Below are positions 1 to 10,990 of a stretch of 64,000 nucleotides of DNA, one piece after another. The notes below the pieces were generated by a model. That model worked only from the letters and a program-made list of their open reading frames with translations. It did no database searches and had not been told where the DNA came from. The stretch spans positions 744,001 to 808,000 of the forward strand of contig MARA01000007.1 of assembly GCA_001792895.1 (NCBI GenBank). Reading direction: 5' to 3'. Position 1 is the first letter of the stretch, and every line of letters starts with the position of its first letter. The DNA comes from Lentinus brumalis. Taxonomy: Eukaryota; Basidiomycota; Agaricomycetes; Polyporales; Polyporaceae. A program made the translations under genes and the position numbers.

Positions 1-857
1 CGTGCAAGTTGCGGTACACATCCGGTGTCATTCCTCAAGCTACAAGACAAGGATGCCTCGGGTTCGGGTTCAGCAAGCATTGTGGTCTACATATGGGCTG
101 TCTCTGTACTGCGCCGAGAACATCCGGCATTTACTAAGTGCTCTATCCTAGGCCTGTGTGCCGCATGCAATGCAACCTCTTCGGCGCAATCTCATACTCT
201 ATGTGGCAGCTCTCAAATTCGTTACTATGCAGTACAGCCATGGGATGCCAAGGCTTGGCGCGATATCTGGGTTTGTGGTGCAACACATGGGTACACTTCT
301 CCGAGAACTTGCTTGCTATGTATCCCAGCATTATTGACCTACTGCAGTTCGAAATTGACCTCCCTCGCCCGCAGATAGTCACATAGGCAATACTATGTCT
401 ACCCAAGCTGCACTTGACATACCCAAACTCCAGGAACCACTTCCGAGAAGGACGAACACGCAGAATCACGCAACGGCCGCATGTGGTCCTCATACCCCGC
501 CCTCCCAGAACTACGACACCCTCGCACCACTTCCAAGGCCGATCATCCCTTACCGAGCGCCCATATACGAGGCGAGCGCGAACCGCCCCCGCCTCGCCCA
601 CGAATGTTGCGCGTACGTATCTTCGCACCCAGACCATTCGTCCGCCCCCACCGCAATACTCCCGCCGCCCCGTGTCGCTCTCTGGTTGGCGGAGGCCTCG
701 GCACGTCTCCTCCTGTCGTTCCCAGGGTGCGTGGCGAGCTCCGACGTTGTCTGTGTTTGTCTGTCAGCTGTCAGAGCCGGGAGGGGTATGTACGCTCCCT
801 GGCTCCCGACGCGTCCATGCGTCCGTCCGGGAGCACGTCCGCCCTAAAGTCGCGCTG
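1..857. other. Unit leader, no gene recognised
   Basis: Sequence shared with 14,037-14,901 and 23,825-24,681. Several frames are open because the DNA is C-rich and stop-poor on one strand, but none shows a recognisable domain and the reading frames are not preserved between copies. I see no gene here. Confidence 0.5.
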
Positions 858-1065
858 TATAAGTGTCCCGCATATGCCGGGTGGGCAGCCAGACTCATCA
901 CTGAGAGCTCCCCGGTCTTCTGCCAATGGCCATCTCCCTTCCCTCCGCCCGCCTCCCTTCTCCTTCTCCTTCTCGTCGCCGTCTTGCGTGCTGCCGTCGC
1001 TGTACGACGCTCTCCACAGGCTCGTTCACAACCCGGACACTCGACCGTGACCTTCGTTTTCGCAG
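858..1065 (+). other. TATA box and putative first exon of a secreted protein, unit 1
   Basis: TATAAG at 858-863 lies 68 bp before an ATG at 926; an open stretch runs to a CAG/GTGAGT donor after 1,065. In unit 2 the same ATG gives a good signal peptide. Here one extra C in the GCC-rich stretch after codon 6 shifts the frame, so the hydrophobic stretch is read out of frame with this ATG. Downstream exons could not be traced. It could be a decayed gene or a leader with no coding role. Confidence 0.3.
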
Positions 1066-3460
1066 GTGAGTGTCGTTCTGCTACGCGCTGCTCACTGTTC
1101 CTTCCTTCAAGAGGACCGATCCGTCGACGTCATGCCGGCGGCGTCCCGCGTCGTGTAGCAAGGTACGCCTCCTCCCACTGCATCTCATTGTCCGCGTACC
1201 TAGCTCTCATGCTTCTCCGCCTCTCCGTCCTAGCCCAGCCACCGGGGTTCGCTGAGGCACGTACCGCCCCTCTCGCTTCCTCGTCGCCGTCCTCAGCTCA
1301 GCACTGCGCAGTGTCCGCCCGAGCACTCCAACAGGGCCAGGAACGGCTGAGCCACTCGAGCCATGCAGTCGGCAGCGGACGCCGCGGTAACGTCCCTCTG
1401 CTCTCGCAAGCTACAACCCATGTGAGATAGATCTCACCTGTGATCCATCTCGCTGGACGTCGCTGACCCTCCACTGCGCTTCGCAGAATACCGCCATTCA
1501 CGAAAGCAGACGTGCCGCGCGCCCACAAGGCCAGCCCCGGGGTCCAAGGTATATTGACCGGCGCCGGGACTTCCTTGCTTACCAGCGAAGCCGCCTCTTT
1601 GTACAGTGTACATCTCGACGCGAAGCACGAGCCTGTAGACGAAGCAAGTACGTCGCCGCCGTCCGAGCACGTATGATGTATTGTACTGACCGGTTCCGAT
1701 CCAGGGACACGTCGGCGCGGGGGTCTGCCATCCTACTTGTCTGCGTCGTCGCTCGCAAACGGCGATACGCGTCCTTCGAGTGCGACACTCCACAGATGGC
1801 ATGTGCCACTCTGCCCGGGCTCGAGATGCATACTGTACTCACCACGCTCCTCGATGCCGTCCGGACGCACAGATCTTTCCCCGGCGCTGTGCGCGTTGCG
1901 GTGCCGTGTGCTCCGAGAAGATACTCCGGCAGCGCCGCCTACCGTAGCGCGCCACGGTCAACCGCGTGACGCGTCCGAGCTGGTGAACTTACACTTGTCC
2001 GCTTCCGCTTCCGAGTCGTGCGCCGGAGCCCGGGGTACTGACCGCGGCCGTACCGACAGACCGACACTGGAGCTCGCCGCCGCGGACGCCTCAGAGTCAC
2101 GCTCCCGGGCAGCCCCGCCGTGTACTCAGGCTCGCACATTCCGAGCGCGGACTCCGACGTGCACGTACGTCGGCCTCGGCCTCGTCGTCGTCGTCGTCTT
2201 CCGCTTCCCGGAATGCCGGTGCTGACACGTCACCGTCTGTGGGTGGTTGCGCGGGCAGACAGACTGTTTCCCCGCCGGACGCAAGCTTCCGGATCGACTC
2301 GACGAGCGATTGTACTAGTACAGCGGTGCGGCGGTCAAGCTCACGCGCAGTCGCATTCGCCACGCTCCGGGTACACCGTAGCCATCGGGCTGACTCGGCG
2401 ACGGCGGATGCGCGGCCCAGGACCGCCTCCGAGTCGCGTTCAAGGCAGATGTTCGGGAAGGTTGCGTGGCGGATGTTGCCGCCGGGTGCAGCTGTACGAT
2501 GTGCTGTGGGTCTCGTCTCGTCATGCAATCTCCAGCGATACAGGGTGCTCACCCGACTCCCGCGTCGCAGCGTCGCCATTCGGTAGGATAGACGAGGAGT
2601 GGACAGCAGGTAAGCACCGCCCGCATACCGTCGCGACTGATCGAGGCTGACAGACCATTTGCGACCTTCTGGCTACAGATCGTTCTCGGGGCAATGCCGA
2701 CGGCGAACGAGATATGTTGCGGGTCGCTGACAGTTTGGTGAGTGTCCTTTGAGTACGTGGCTCTGGTCCTACCGCGACGAGGTACGTGCGATTGCCGTGT
2801 GCGTACATGCGCGCGAACCGAGCCTAGATCTCGAGTGGGCTTCTCCGGATCTGGACTGCGAGGCCGCGGTGTCGGGCTTCGGATGCGTCCGAAGTGCCGG
2901 CGAGCGTGTTGCTGTCGAGAGAGACGTCGGGCGGGCACGCTGCAGCGGCCGAGGCGGGTGAATCGAAAGGGCACGGATACCGGCTCGTCGGGGCATCCTC
3001 TGGAGGCGCAGACGTGTGGTGGTGTGGAGTCGGTGCTGGGACGCGTCTGCGGCTCTGCGGCTCTGCAGGCGATCGAGCGCTGGACGTACGAGCAGCATTG
3101 AGTGTCATGCACGCAGTTGATTGGGGATGGAGTCCGCCACGGATGGGATCAAGAGAGGAAGCAGCGTTGCGATTTCGTGCAGAGTCGTGCGCACGTTGCT
3201 GCGTCTGGCCTAGGCGACGCGATATGTCCGAGCAGATGGGGATAGAGGGCGTGTGTTGACGGCGATTGCGGGCGCGGAGTCGGACTTGGACGCGTCGCGG
3301 GAGGGTGCACACTGCACGCTGGTGCGCGATGGACGACTGAGTACTGAGTTGTTCGTACAGGATGCCTGAAGCAACGAGGACGGCGAATCTGACGGTATGC
3401 GCGAGGCGAGGTGTGTACTGCAGAGTGTAAGATGGACATGATGTACTCACTCGACGTCCT
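1066..3460. other. Unit interior, unassigned, unit 1
   Basis: GC-rich sequence with many GT and AG splice-like sites and short open stretches on both strands; none has a recognisable domain. A (TCG)n tract near 2,178-2,200 varies in length between units. The same DNA occurs at 15,109-17,515 and 24,890-27,255. I do not assign a gene. Confidence 0.4.
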
Positions 3461-3467
3461 TTGCCAG
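3461..3467. repeat. Target-site duplication, left copy
   Basis: TTGCCAG directly left of the transposon, repeated at 7,484-7,490. Unit 3 has a single CTTTGCCAGTGGCATCCG at this place and unit 2 has the same with one base changed, so the pre-insertion site is known. Because the element's ends start TGGCGCC and the target continues TGGC, the duplication could also be scored as 8-9 bp with one mismatch. Confidence 0.93.
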
Positions 3468-3491
3468 TGGCGCCCGGCAATGCCTGCGAGG
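3468..3491 (+). repeat. Left terminal inverted repeat (24 bp)
   Basis: Begins TGGCGCCCGGCAATGCCTGC and matches the reverse complement of 7,460-7,483 at 23 of 24 positions. With one further mismatch the match extends about 4 bp inward. Confidence 0.95.
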
Positions 3492-4202
3492 CCCGTTCTG
3501 TTTGCCGCTGTTTGCGATTTACCTAGGCGCTGTGAGGGGATGGTCGCACACTTGCGCGAAGAATTGCGGGGTAGCAAAGCACGATACGCCAGCGCATAGA
3601 CGTGTCATAGAATACCTGCGGGTAGATGTTGTGTTCGTTCAGCTCAGATCTACAAAATAGTGGTGTATAGTACTGAATGGCAAGAGCCCAGTGTAAGATA
3701 TGGTAGAACGCAGCTGGAAGATCATGTGTAGTCTGCGAAGTGAGCTCAAGAAGCACGAGAAAATGACTTACACAAAAGGACGCGAGTGATTGTGGGTTGC
3801 GCGTTCACGGAGCAGAGGCTGGAAACTTCGCGCATGCTCCTGCCTGCGTGAACGCGTCGCGCAGCGCAGACGCCGTACGCCACCGACGCGGTGGAACGCC
3901 CACGTGACCACGCTGGCCCAGCATCGTGTCGATGTCTGCACTTGTGAGCCCGGTTTCTGGGACCTCTTCGATGTTGTAAAGCCTTCTGTAAGGTCTGTTG
4001 TAAGTACTGAGCATCCTTGAGCAGGTTCTACACTCACTTGGCTCCTCCAATAGCACTATATCATTTTGAATCCTCGACTTTGAAACCCGGGCAGCTGGTA
4101 GTACCACGGTCGGTTCTCTACTTCCTATCTGGCCAGTAAATATGGAGCTTCTCACCACCATGCGTACAGAAGCCTTGGAATGGGCGCGTTCGGGCATCCC
4201 TG
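3492..4202. other. Transposon 5' region, no gene assigned
   Basis: 711 bp between the left TIR and the transposase start. A minus-strand frame (3,805-4,197) is open and has splice-like sites, but its start would lie 5 bp from the plus-strand ATG and it has no recognisable domain. Probably promoter and 5' untranslated sequence. Confidence 0.5.
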
Positions 4203-7200
4203 ATGGGGGATCATCGGGCCTCGAGGTATAAGCTGAAGAAGAGGACCCCAGCGCAGCGGGCTGTTACTGCCAAGGCCCATGTGGCAGGATTGCTGAAGGA
4301 GAATAAGGAGAACATGAAGCCGGGAGATAACGGAAGTGGTACGCACCAGGTGAGCTCCTGTATGGCTTTGTGCACGGAACCCCAAATCAATGTTTGTGGT
4401 GGCGGTAGCATGTGCCCCTGTCTCGTTCCACGGGGGTGCTCTGCCAAAATGAAGACATAATCAATACCAGAGTCAAGCCCTGTCCTCCATCGTCCCTACA
4501 CTATCAGTTACAGAAGGCCGAGGAAGAGAATATTCGCTTACGGCGTCGAATCTTGGTGTATCAGTCTCAGCAGCATAACGAGCGTCGCCAGCTCACCCGA
4601 GCTCAGTCCAAACTATCGAATCTACGTGACAAATTCCGAGACATCGTGGCCGTGTCGAAGCGTCAGGTCAAGCAGTGGGAGAGGGAGAGGAATGCGGCGT
4701 TGCAGCGCGAGGAGGATACTCGCCTCAGCGCTGAGCTAGTCGTGAGACGCGTAGGTGACGACAATGCGAAGCTGCATGATGCTTTGGTCCGGGTGTGTAG
4801 GGAGGTCCAGGTACTGAAGAAGCGTTGTGCGAGATTCCCCAAGATTCTGGAACGGAAGCTGTTGAAGGCTCGGAATCAGCCTCTGACGCTCCGGCTCAGA
4901 AACAAGGGCACCTATACCGCGCAGGCACGTCTGCTCGCCCGGACCCTCGTGCGCGTGGGATGCGCCCAGGAACGCGTTGGAGACGTTATACGGATGATGG
5001 GGAAAGAGATGGGAATATCTGTCGAGGGAGCAATGAGTGCAAGGACTGTCAGGAGGGCCATGCTGGAGTTGGGAGCAGCGAGCGATATTCAGACCGCAGT
5101 CGAAGTCCTGCAAGCAAAGTGTAAGCTCTGGAAACTATTCTCCGGAAGGGCAGCAACTGACCTTTGTTTCACAGGCTTCACGGTCAGCGGCGATGCTACA
5201 ACCGACCGCCATGTGAACTACGAAGCCCGGCACATGCTTCTGATGCTGCCATCCTCGGACGGCCATTCTCTCAAGCCAGTCAACCGACTGCTTGGTGTCG
5301 AGTCGACCGTTGACCACACGAGCAACACCCAGCTCAAGGGATGGCTTCACAAGTTCGAACATATTGCTGACGCATTCAATAACTCCCCATATTCTCGTCG
5401 GAATGGGCTTACCATTGACCTGACAACGTTCGCACTGAAGTTGAAGGGTGTTGGAGGCGACCATGCAGCGGATCAACTGAAGACGACTCGTCAGCTTCAG
5501 GACTGGAAGCGCGACATGACGTACCTCTCGCTTGCCCGAGATCACCTTGCCCGTGACGCGGAACCTTCATTGGCCGTCCGGGAGCTGTCATCCAAGGTCA
5601 CAACAGCGGCGATTGCAGCCGCAGGTGGGCTTGCTGCCTGGGAAGCGCTAGATGCGAATGAGAGGGTTGGAGTCTATGCGCACCAGCTCGAGCAGGCCCT
5701 GCTTCGACTTGGGAAGGAGACGTTTGAAGACTTGCCCAGCGGCGAGCAGCGCCAGCTGACGCTCTTCGCGCGGTTGGGCTGCACTATGCATAAGGACCTG
5801 AATGCGGTCAAGGGTGGCAACGCTGCGATGATGCGGGCATATGATGAACTAGGACTTACCCCACCCATCCTCCTGGCAAACAGGGACAATGCTTCGACGC
5901 TCCAGGACATCGATCCCGCGTTGCTCAACGCCGCGGCGTCTTCGGTCTCTCTATCCCAGCTGACACCAGCTGAGCTCCGGGCTTTCGAGGCTTCTACTCG
6001 AGGAGCTGTCAAGCTCACGAGTCTCGCTGGTTCACTGTTCAATCATCAGGACGACAAGAAAGGTCAACATGATACATACCTCTTCTACTTCCGAGAGGTC
6101 GTGGGCAAATCTGTCCGCTTCCCTGATACCAGTAACACCCGGTACCAGTCGCATTGTGCGGCTGCTGCCGAGCTTCTTGTTAATCGCGAACACTACCTTC
6201 GCTTTCTTGAGTACGTCCGGGACCACAAGGTGAAGCCGGGGTTCAGCCACCTTGAGGAGAATGTCTATCGGGGGCTCCAGGATCCCAGGACGCTCTCGGA
6301 ACTTGCAGTTCTCGCACTGTATGCGCAGGCAGTGACCCATCCGTACATGCGCGTGGTCCGCCAACCCAACCTGAATGGTTTACGGCTAGGGCCTCTCCAC
6401 GAGCAGGTCAAAGAGTACATCAAAGCCCTGATCAAGGAGCCAGATGTACTCCTCCTTCCCGGTCCCGGTGGTCATGACCGTACACCCGCTCTAGATGCTC
6501 TGACGTGGGAACGTCCCGAGGTCATCGCTACCATTCATCGCATGCTTCCTGACTTACCCAACATCAGACCTCTCTTGGTACGCTTCCTTGGAGGGACCTT
6601 GACAACCTGGGAGAAGTTTACGGTCGAGTTTGCGAAGGGCGGGGTGATTGACAGTATGTCCGCGGCGGAGCTAGATGAGATCTGGATCCAGCCGACGAAC
6701 GACCACAATGAGGGTGTCCTGGGATCAAAGCGCCTCGACAGACGGGCCAAACCCACTGCCACACAGGCACTGTTCAATGCCCAGAAGAAGGCCGAGAGGA
6801 ACGGCACCGAGGAATTTATTGCAACACATTTGAACACTGAGGAAGATGGTCGTCACCTACGGGCAGTCGTCCGTGTCATGGAGTCCGAGCACCACGAGGC
6901 AAAGCGCCAAAAGGAGCTCACAGACCACTTCGTACAGGTGGCGCAGACCAACGCAGACAATCTGGTCAAGAAGCAGCAGCGGCTGGATGAGGAGATAGCA
7001 GCGTTGAAGCAGCAGCGGCTCATTGTTGAGAGGTCGGAGTTGGAGAAGTTGACGCGCGAGGAGATGGACTTGCAGCTGGAGATATATGGAAGGGTGCACA
7101 ACGTGAGCGGCATCCCAAAGAAGTCGAAGATGTCCAGGCGAGCAGAGAAGCTCGCGGCGTTGCTTGCAGCTATTGAGCAGTATAGACTGCAGGCTTGTGC

Positions 7201-7279
7201 AGGCGAAAGGGTTGGCAACGTGTCGACCTTGGACCATCCAGATACTGACATGGAATCCGGTCGCAGCACTCGATCTTGA
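4203..7279 (+). CDS. Candidate DDE transposase (coiled-coil, D-D-C(2)H-E pattern)
   Basis: Three-exon model: 4,203-4,349, 4,514-5,120, 5,175-7,279, about 952 aa; acceptor 4,477 would add 12 residues. The 54 nt segment 5,121-5,174 (GTAAGC...TTTCACAG) is in frame but looks like an intron; splicing gives QAKC-FTVSGDATTDRH. The N-terminus is Lys/Arg-rich (RYKLKKRTPAQRA) and is followed by a long Glu/Arg/Gln coiled coil; a second coiled coil lies near the C-terminus. The middle has SGDATTDRH, then GVGGDHAADQLK, then GCTMHKDLN with a C(2)H spacing, then NDHNEGVLGS. This order fits the catalytic D, D and E of RNase H-fold transposases, many of which have a C/D(2)H motif before the last acidic residue. 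Position between TIRs supports the role. I do not recognise a named superfamily. The residue assignment is inference. Confidence 0.7.
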
Positions 7280-7459
7280 AAGCGTTAAGCTTATATGTAT
7301 TTAGGAGCATCGTATCGTACAGAGAGTCTTGCGCGAGGAGAGACAGCTGGTAGAGACGATCGCGCGCGCATCGTCGCGCGCGCGACACTCGCGACTCCCG
7401 CGCCAAAACTCCCCTGACCATGATTTCGCGCGGCGTCTGCTGACTAAGCTGCCCGCGGA

Positions 7460-7483
7460 CCTAGCAGGCATTGCCGGGCGCCA
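7460..7483 (-). repeat. Right terminal inverted repeat (24 bp)
   Basis: Reverse complement of the left end with one G/T difference at position 21. Followed at once by the second TTGCCAG target copy. Confidence 0.95.
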
Positions 7484-7490
7484 TTGCCAG
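7484..7490. repeat. Target-site duplication, right copy
   Basis: TTGCCAG, after which host sequence resumes (TGGCATCCG...) exactly as at the empty sites of units 2 and 3. Confidence 0.93.
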
Positions 7491-8030
7491 TGGCATCCGT
7501 CCCGAGCTCGTGCGTCTCCGTGTGCTGGACGGGGCTGTCGAGGACGCGATGCACGTTCAAGGGACCGGGCAGGCGGCCGTGTTGCAGCGCTCCGGACGTG
7601 GCGGATGTAGGCAGAGGGCGGGAGGGCGAGGACCGGTCAGGAGACGCGACTGGCGCGGTCACGATGGGGGCAGACCACAAGGACAGACGGAGGGCTGATG
7701 GAATGCAGGTGGGAACAGGGCGGCCAGCTCTGGCTGCCATGCTGATTGCGCGCAGTAGGACGCCGGATCGAGGGCCCTCTTGCTGAGCTTGCTCGCCGGC
7801 GCACTGTTCTAACGCCAGGCCGTGGACGCAGGCTCCCGGGTGGGTGCGCGCAGAGGCGTCGAGGGCAGTCGTCGGACAGCGAGCACAGCGCACTCGACGC
7901 AGCCGTGGACGCGGGGATGCGACGCGTTACGTCACTCGTCACTTGGCGCCCGCCTCGAATGATGGGAAGCGACCCCATGGCACACCCGACGCGCTCTCCG
8001 CGACTTCTCGCCTTCGCCTTCGCCGTGCGG
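7491..8030. other. Upstream region of GH3, unit 1
   Basis: 540 bp of unit sequence resuming after the transposon and ending at the GH3 TATA box. Nearly identical to the corresponding stretches before 18,064 and 27,805. No gene seen; presumably the upstream control region of the GH3 gene, now separated from sequences left of the transposon by 4 kb. Confidence 0.5.
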
Positions 8031-8037
8031 TATATAA
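8031..8037 (+). promoter_or_regulatory. TATA box of GH3 copy 1
   Basis: TATATAA 67 bp (first base to first base) before the ATG at 8,098. The same motif and spacing are kept in units 2 and 3. Confidence 0.8.
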
Positions 8038-8097
8038 TGCACAACGCGAGTCCTGCCCCGAGCTTTCCCCGCTCCCTCTCTGCTTGCGGCCGACGCC

Positions 8098-10990
8098 ATG
8101 GCTCTCCTCAGCACCAGGCTCTCCGCCCTGTGTGCCCTCCTCCTCCTCGCCGTCAGCAGCAATGCCCAGACTCCGAGCAGCTCCCAGCTCTCCGTCTCGT
8201 TCTCGGAGGCTTCGAGTGTTCTGACCTCCCAGTCGCTCTCTAGCGTCGCCTCGACCGCCAGCGCATCGGTGTCGACCGCGTCAAGCGTCCTGTCCAGCGA
8301 TGCGGCGTCAAGCGCTGCCCCTAGCACGGTCTCGAGCGCGGTGTCCAGTGCGCTCTCCACCGTCTCCTCGGTCGCGTCCGCGAGTGTCAGCGCGTCGGCG
8401 TCGACGTTGTCGTCCGCAGTCATATCCGTGGCTTCTTCCGCGGCTGCCACGACGGCGAGCTCTGTCCCTGCCACAGAGACAAGTGAGTCCTACATTCCAA
8501 ATCTATCTCAGTCCCTCTTCGCCGGTCTCCTGCGTGAATCTCGTCTCTGCCGCCAGGCAGCCGTGTGTTCGGACTCTGGGCAAGCCTCTCCACATCTCAG
8601 GCTTCCCTTGAGGAATGCACGAACACAACGCGGACAGAGATGGCTGCCTCGAAGTGCATGCTTGTCACCGCAGACGTGTTCAGGGCGCGTATATCATGCG
8701 TATACGCGTCCTCCGACACATCGGATCGCCAGAATGTGTTCGAGGAATGGACGTCTGCGATCCGGAGCGTTTTTGTTGCCTCGAAGTGCACACCCTGGCT
8801 CCACGCGCTCCAACACGCGTCGGGACGTGTGTACGGCAGAGCTGCGCCGCTCTGACGTCCCGCTCATAATCTGGCAGTTGCACATCCACAAATGATCTGT
8901 TCATTCGGCCTTGTACGGGGCTGTGACACGTTCTTGCGAAGCACGGCCCGCTCGTGCACGCGTGCTGAGGACCCGACGCGTGTATGAGGAATCTTGTATG
9001 TCCCCTGCGGGTTGTATCTGCAACACGGCATGAGCCCAGTAGAACCTCGCGGATAACCTTTGCTCGTACCTTTTTCGTGGCCTATCTAGGGTCGAGCATG
9101 GCCCTCACCTGCTTTGTGCTGGTCCCCGTCTTTCCGCATCTATACTCGTAAATTCTGCGGGGAGGCATTCGCCAGTTGGGACGTTATGCCTACTCCGCCC
9201 GTTGAAAGCCGGAGACGTCGCTCCCCAGTGGGACACGGCATATGTCATGAGTATGCGTCCTCGGACGCTTCAGATTCCACTGCTTCTGCGCGGAATGCAC
9301 ATCTCCGGCGTGGACCGCGCTTCCTCTCTGGAAGTACATCCTTCCCAGTCGTGTTCCCATTCTTGCTCCATGCATCGGACGCGTGTACCGCAGAGCCTTC
9401 CAGGAATACGGCACGCGCATATACATGGCATTTGTGTGTCCAGTTTGGTTTCATGACGTCTCTGGACGCCGTACGAGGCTCAGGCGCGCTTCGACGTGTC
9501 GTGAACATGCATATGACTTCCTGACGCGTCGGAGCCGGGAATACGCCATACATGCGGGCTGCCGCACCTTCCTCAATTTTGCAGAATCTCGGCTTTTGCA
9601 TATGGTTGCAGCATCTCATCTTCGACTTCTCCGGCTTCTACAAACGATCTTCCTTTCCCGTCCCGTCGGATTCGAGTGCTGACGAACTTGCGAACAGCAC
9701 TCAGCACCCTCCCGATCTCCTCATACCCATTCTCGTCGTTCCCGGTTCCCTCTGCGTCTCCTATCCCGGGAACGTTCCCGTCGACCTCTCCGAAGTCGCC
9801 TCCTCCTCCCGGCTCTGACCTGATCCCCGACTTCGCGCCCGCATGGGCGAAGGCGCACTCCCAGGCGAAGAAGCTCATCTCGGGCTGGTCGGTCGAGCAG
9901 AAGGTGAACGTGTCGACCGGCGTCTTCTGGATGAAGGGCCTCTGCGTCGGCAACATCGCCGCCGTCGGTGACTTTCCCGGGCTCTGTCTCGAGGACTCCC
10001 CGCTGGGTGTGCGCGACACCGACTTCGTGACCGCGTTTCCGGCGGGCATCACTGTCGCCTCGACGTGGAACCGGACGCTTCTCCGCCAGCGTGGCCAGGC
10101 GATGGGTGCGGAGTTCAAGGGCAAGGGCGTGCATGTGGCGCTCGGCCCGATGATGAACATGGGCAGGATTGCGCAGGGCGGGCGGAACTGGGAGGGCTTC
10201 GGGGCGGACCCGTACCTGACGGGCGAGTCTGCGTACGAGACCGTCCTTGGCTTGCAGCAGAGCGGCGTTCAGGCGTGCGCGAAGCATTACATCAACAAGT
10301 GCGTTTCCTCCAGCTACGTCTTCGGCAGTGACTGACAGTGGACGTACAGCGAGCAGGAGCACAAGCGCGACCACGAGTCCTCGCACGTCGACGACCGCAC
10401 TGAGCACGAGATATACCTGCACCCGTTCATGCGTTCCGTGCAGGCCGGCGTCGCGTCCGTGATGTGCAGCTACAGTGCGCACCTTGTGTTTCTCGGAATT
10501 GTCTTTGCGCTGACATCACTGCAGACCAGATCAACGCTTCGTGGGCGTGCGAGAACGACCGCACGCTGAACCAGATCCTGAAGGGCGAGGTCGGCTTCCA
10601 GGGCTACGTCCAGTCCGACTGGGGTGCGCACCACTCGACGCTCGCGGCCGTCAACGGGCTCGATGTGAGCTCTGCACATGCGCATGTCCTCGGGCGTTGG
10701 CTGACTCGCGGCTGCAGATGTCTATGCCCGGTGACATCAACCTCGGCTCCGGGACCACCTGGTGGGGCCCGAACCTGACCGCGTTCGTGGAGAACGGGAC
10801 CATTGCGGAGTCGCGGCTCACGGATATGGCGGAGCGCATCGTCGCTGCGTGGTACCTCCTCGACCAGGATAAGAACTACCCGAATGGTGCGCTGCCGTAT
10901 ACGATCGCGGCGCTGTACAGTAGAGACCAAAAATATATTTTGTGCCCGAGACAGCTCCAGCGTGAGAAGCCGCAGCAGAGAGTCCAGTAG
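8098..10990 (+). pseudogene. Truncated GH3 beta-glucosidase, copy 1
   Basis: Exons 8,098-8,482, 9,698-10,298, 10,350-10,474, 10,525-10,664, 10,718-10,990; all junctions GT-AG with matching phases, 507 codons, no frameshift. The protein starts with a signal peptide ([19 protein letters not shown]), then about 105 Ser/Ala/Thr-rich residues, a Pro-rich stretch, then the GH3 (beta/alpha)8 domain with [27 protein letters not shown] and the nucleophile motif [11 protein letters not shown]. After YPNG it runs into ALPYTIAALYSRDQ and a short unrelated tail. The second domain, with the acid/base Glu (SGEGY in copy 3), and the FnIII domain are missing, so hydrolysis is not expected. The TATA box and signal are intact, so it may still be expressed and secreted as an inactive fragment. 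Confidence 0.88.
8483..9697 (+). other. Long GH3 intron (1,215 nt) with degenerate repeats
   Basis: Donor GTGAGT after ACAA and acceptor GCGAACAG; phase 1 on both sides, so the linker and catalytic exons join in frame. It is about 20 times longer than the other introns of this gene. It contains degenerate copies of a roughly 125-131 bp unit (GAGGAATGCAC... then CTCGAAGTGCAT...) starting near 8,611, 8,742 and 9,290. Much of it differs from the introns of units 2 and 3. Confidence 0.75.

Larger units (their letters stand above)
3468..7483 (+). mobile_element. DNA transposon, 4,016 bp, with TIRs and TSD
   Basis: Insertion found only in unit 1 of the tandem array. It is bounded by 24 bp inverted repeats (3,468-3,491 and 7,460-7,483, one mismatch) and 7 bp TTGCCAG duplications, with empty sites in units 2 and 3. 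It carries one large plus-strand gene (4,203-7,279). About 0.7 kb of 5' sequence and 180 bp of 3' sequence have no recognised gene. A 7-9 bp duplication with short TIRs fits several eukaryotic cut-and-paste superfamilies (hAT, P and MULE classes give 7-11 bp). The protein has no hAT, CACTA or KDZ hallmarks that I recognise. Intact ends, near-identical duplications and an intact gene suggest recent, possibly autonomous, activity. Confidence 0.93.

Noticed and set aside
414..1430. 338-codon open frame in the unit leader
   Set aside because: Not preserved between the three units (indels shift it), Arg/Ser/Pro-rich, no domain. It is open because the strand is C-rich.
3805..4197. Minus-strand 130-codon frame inside the transposon
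   Set aside because: Its start would be 5 bp from the transposase start on the other strand. No domain is seen, and the region is better explained as promoter.
3468..7483. Assignment of the transposon to CACTA/Plavaka, KDZ or hAT
   Set aside because: Ends start TGGCGCC, not CACTA. The duplication is 7-9 bp, not 2-3 bp. The CxC-type and hAT dimerisation motifs were not seen.
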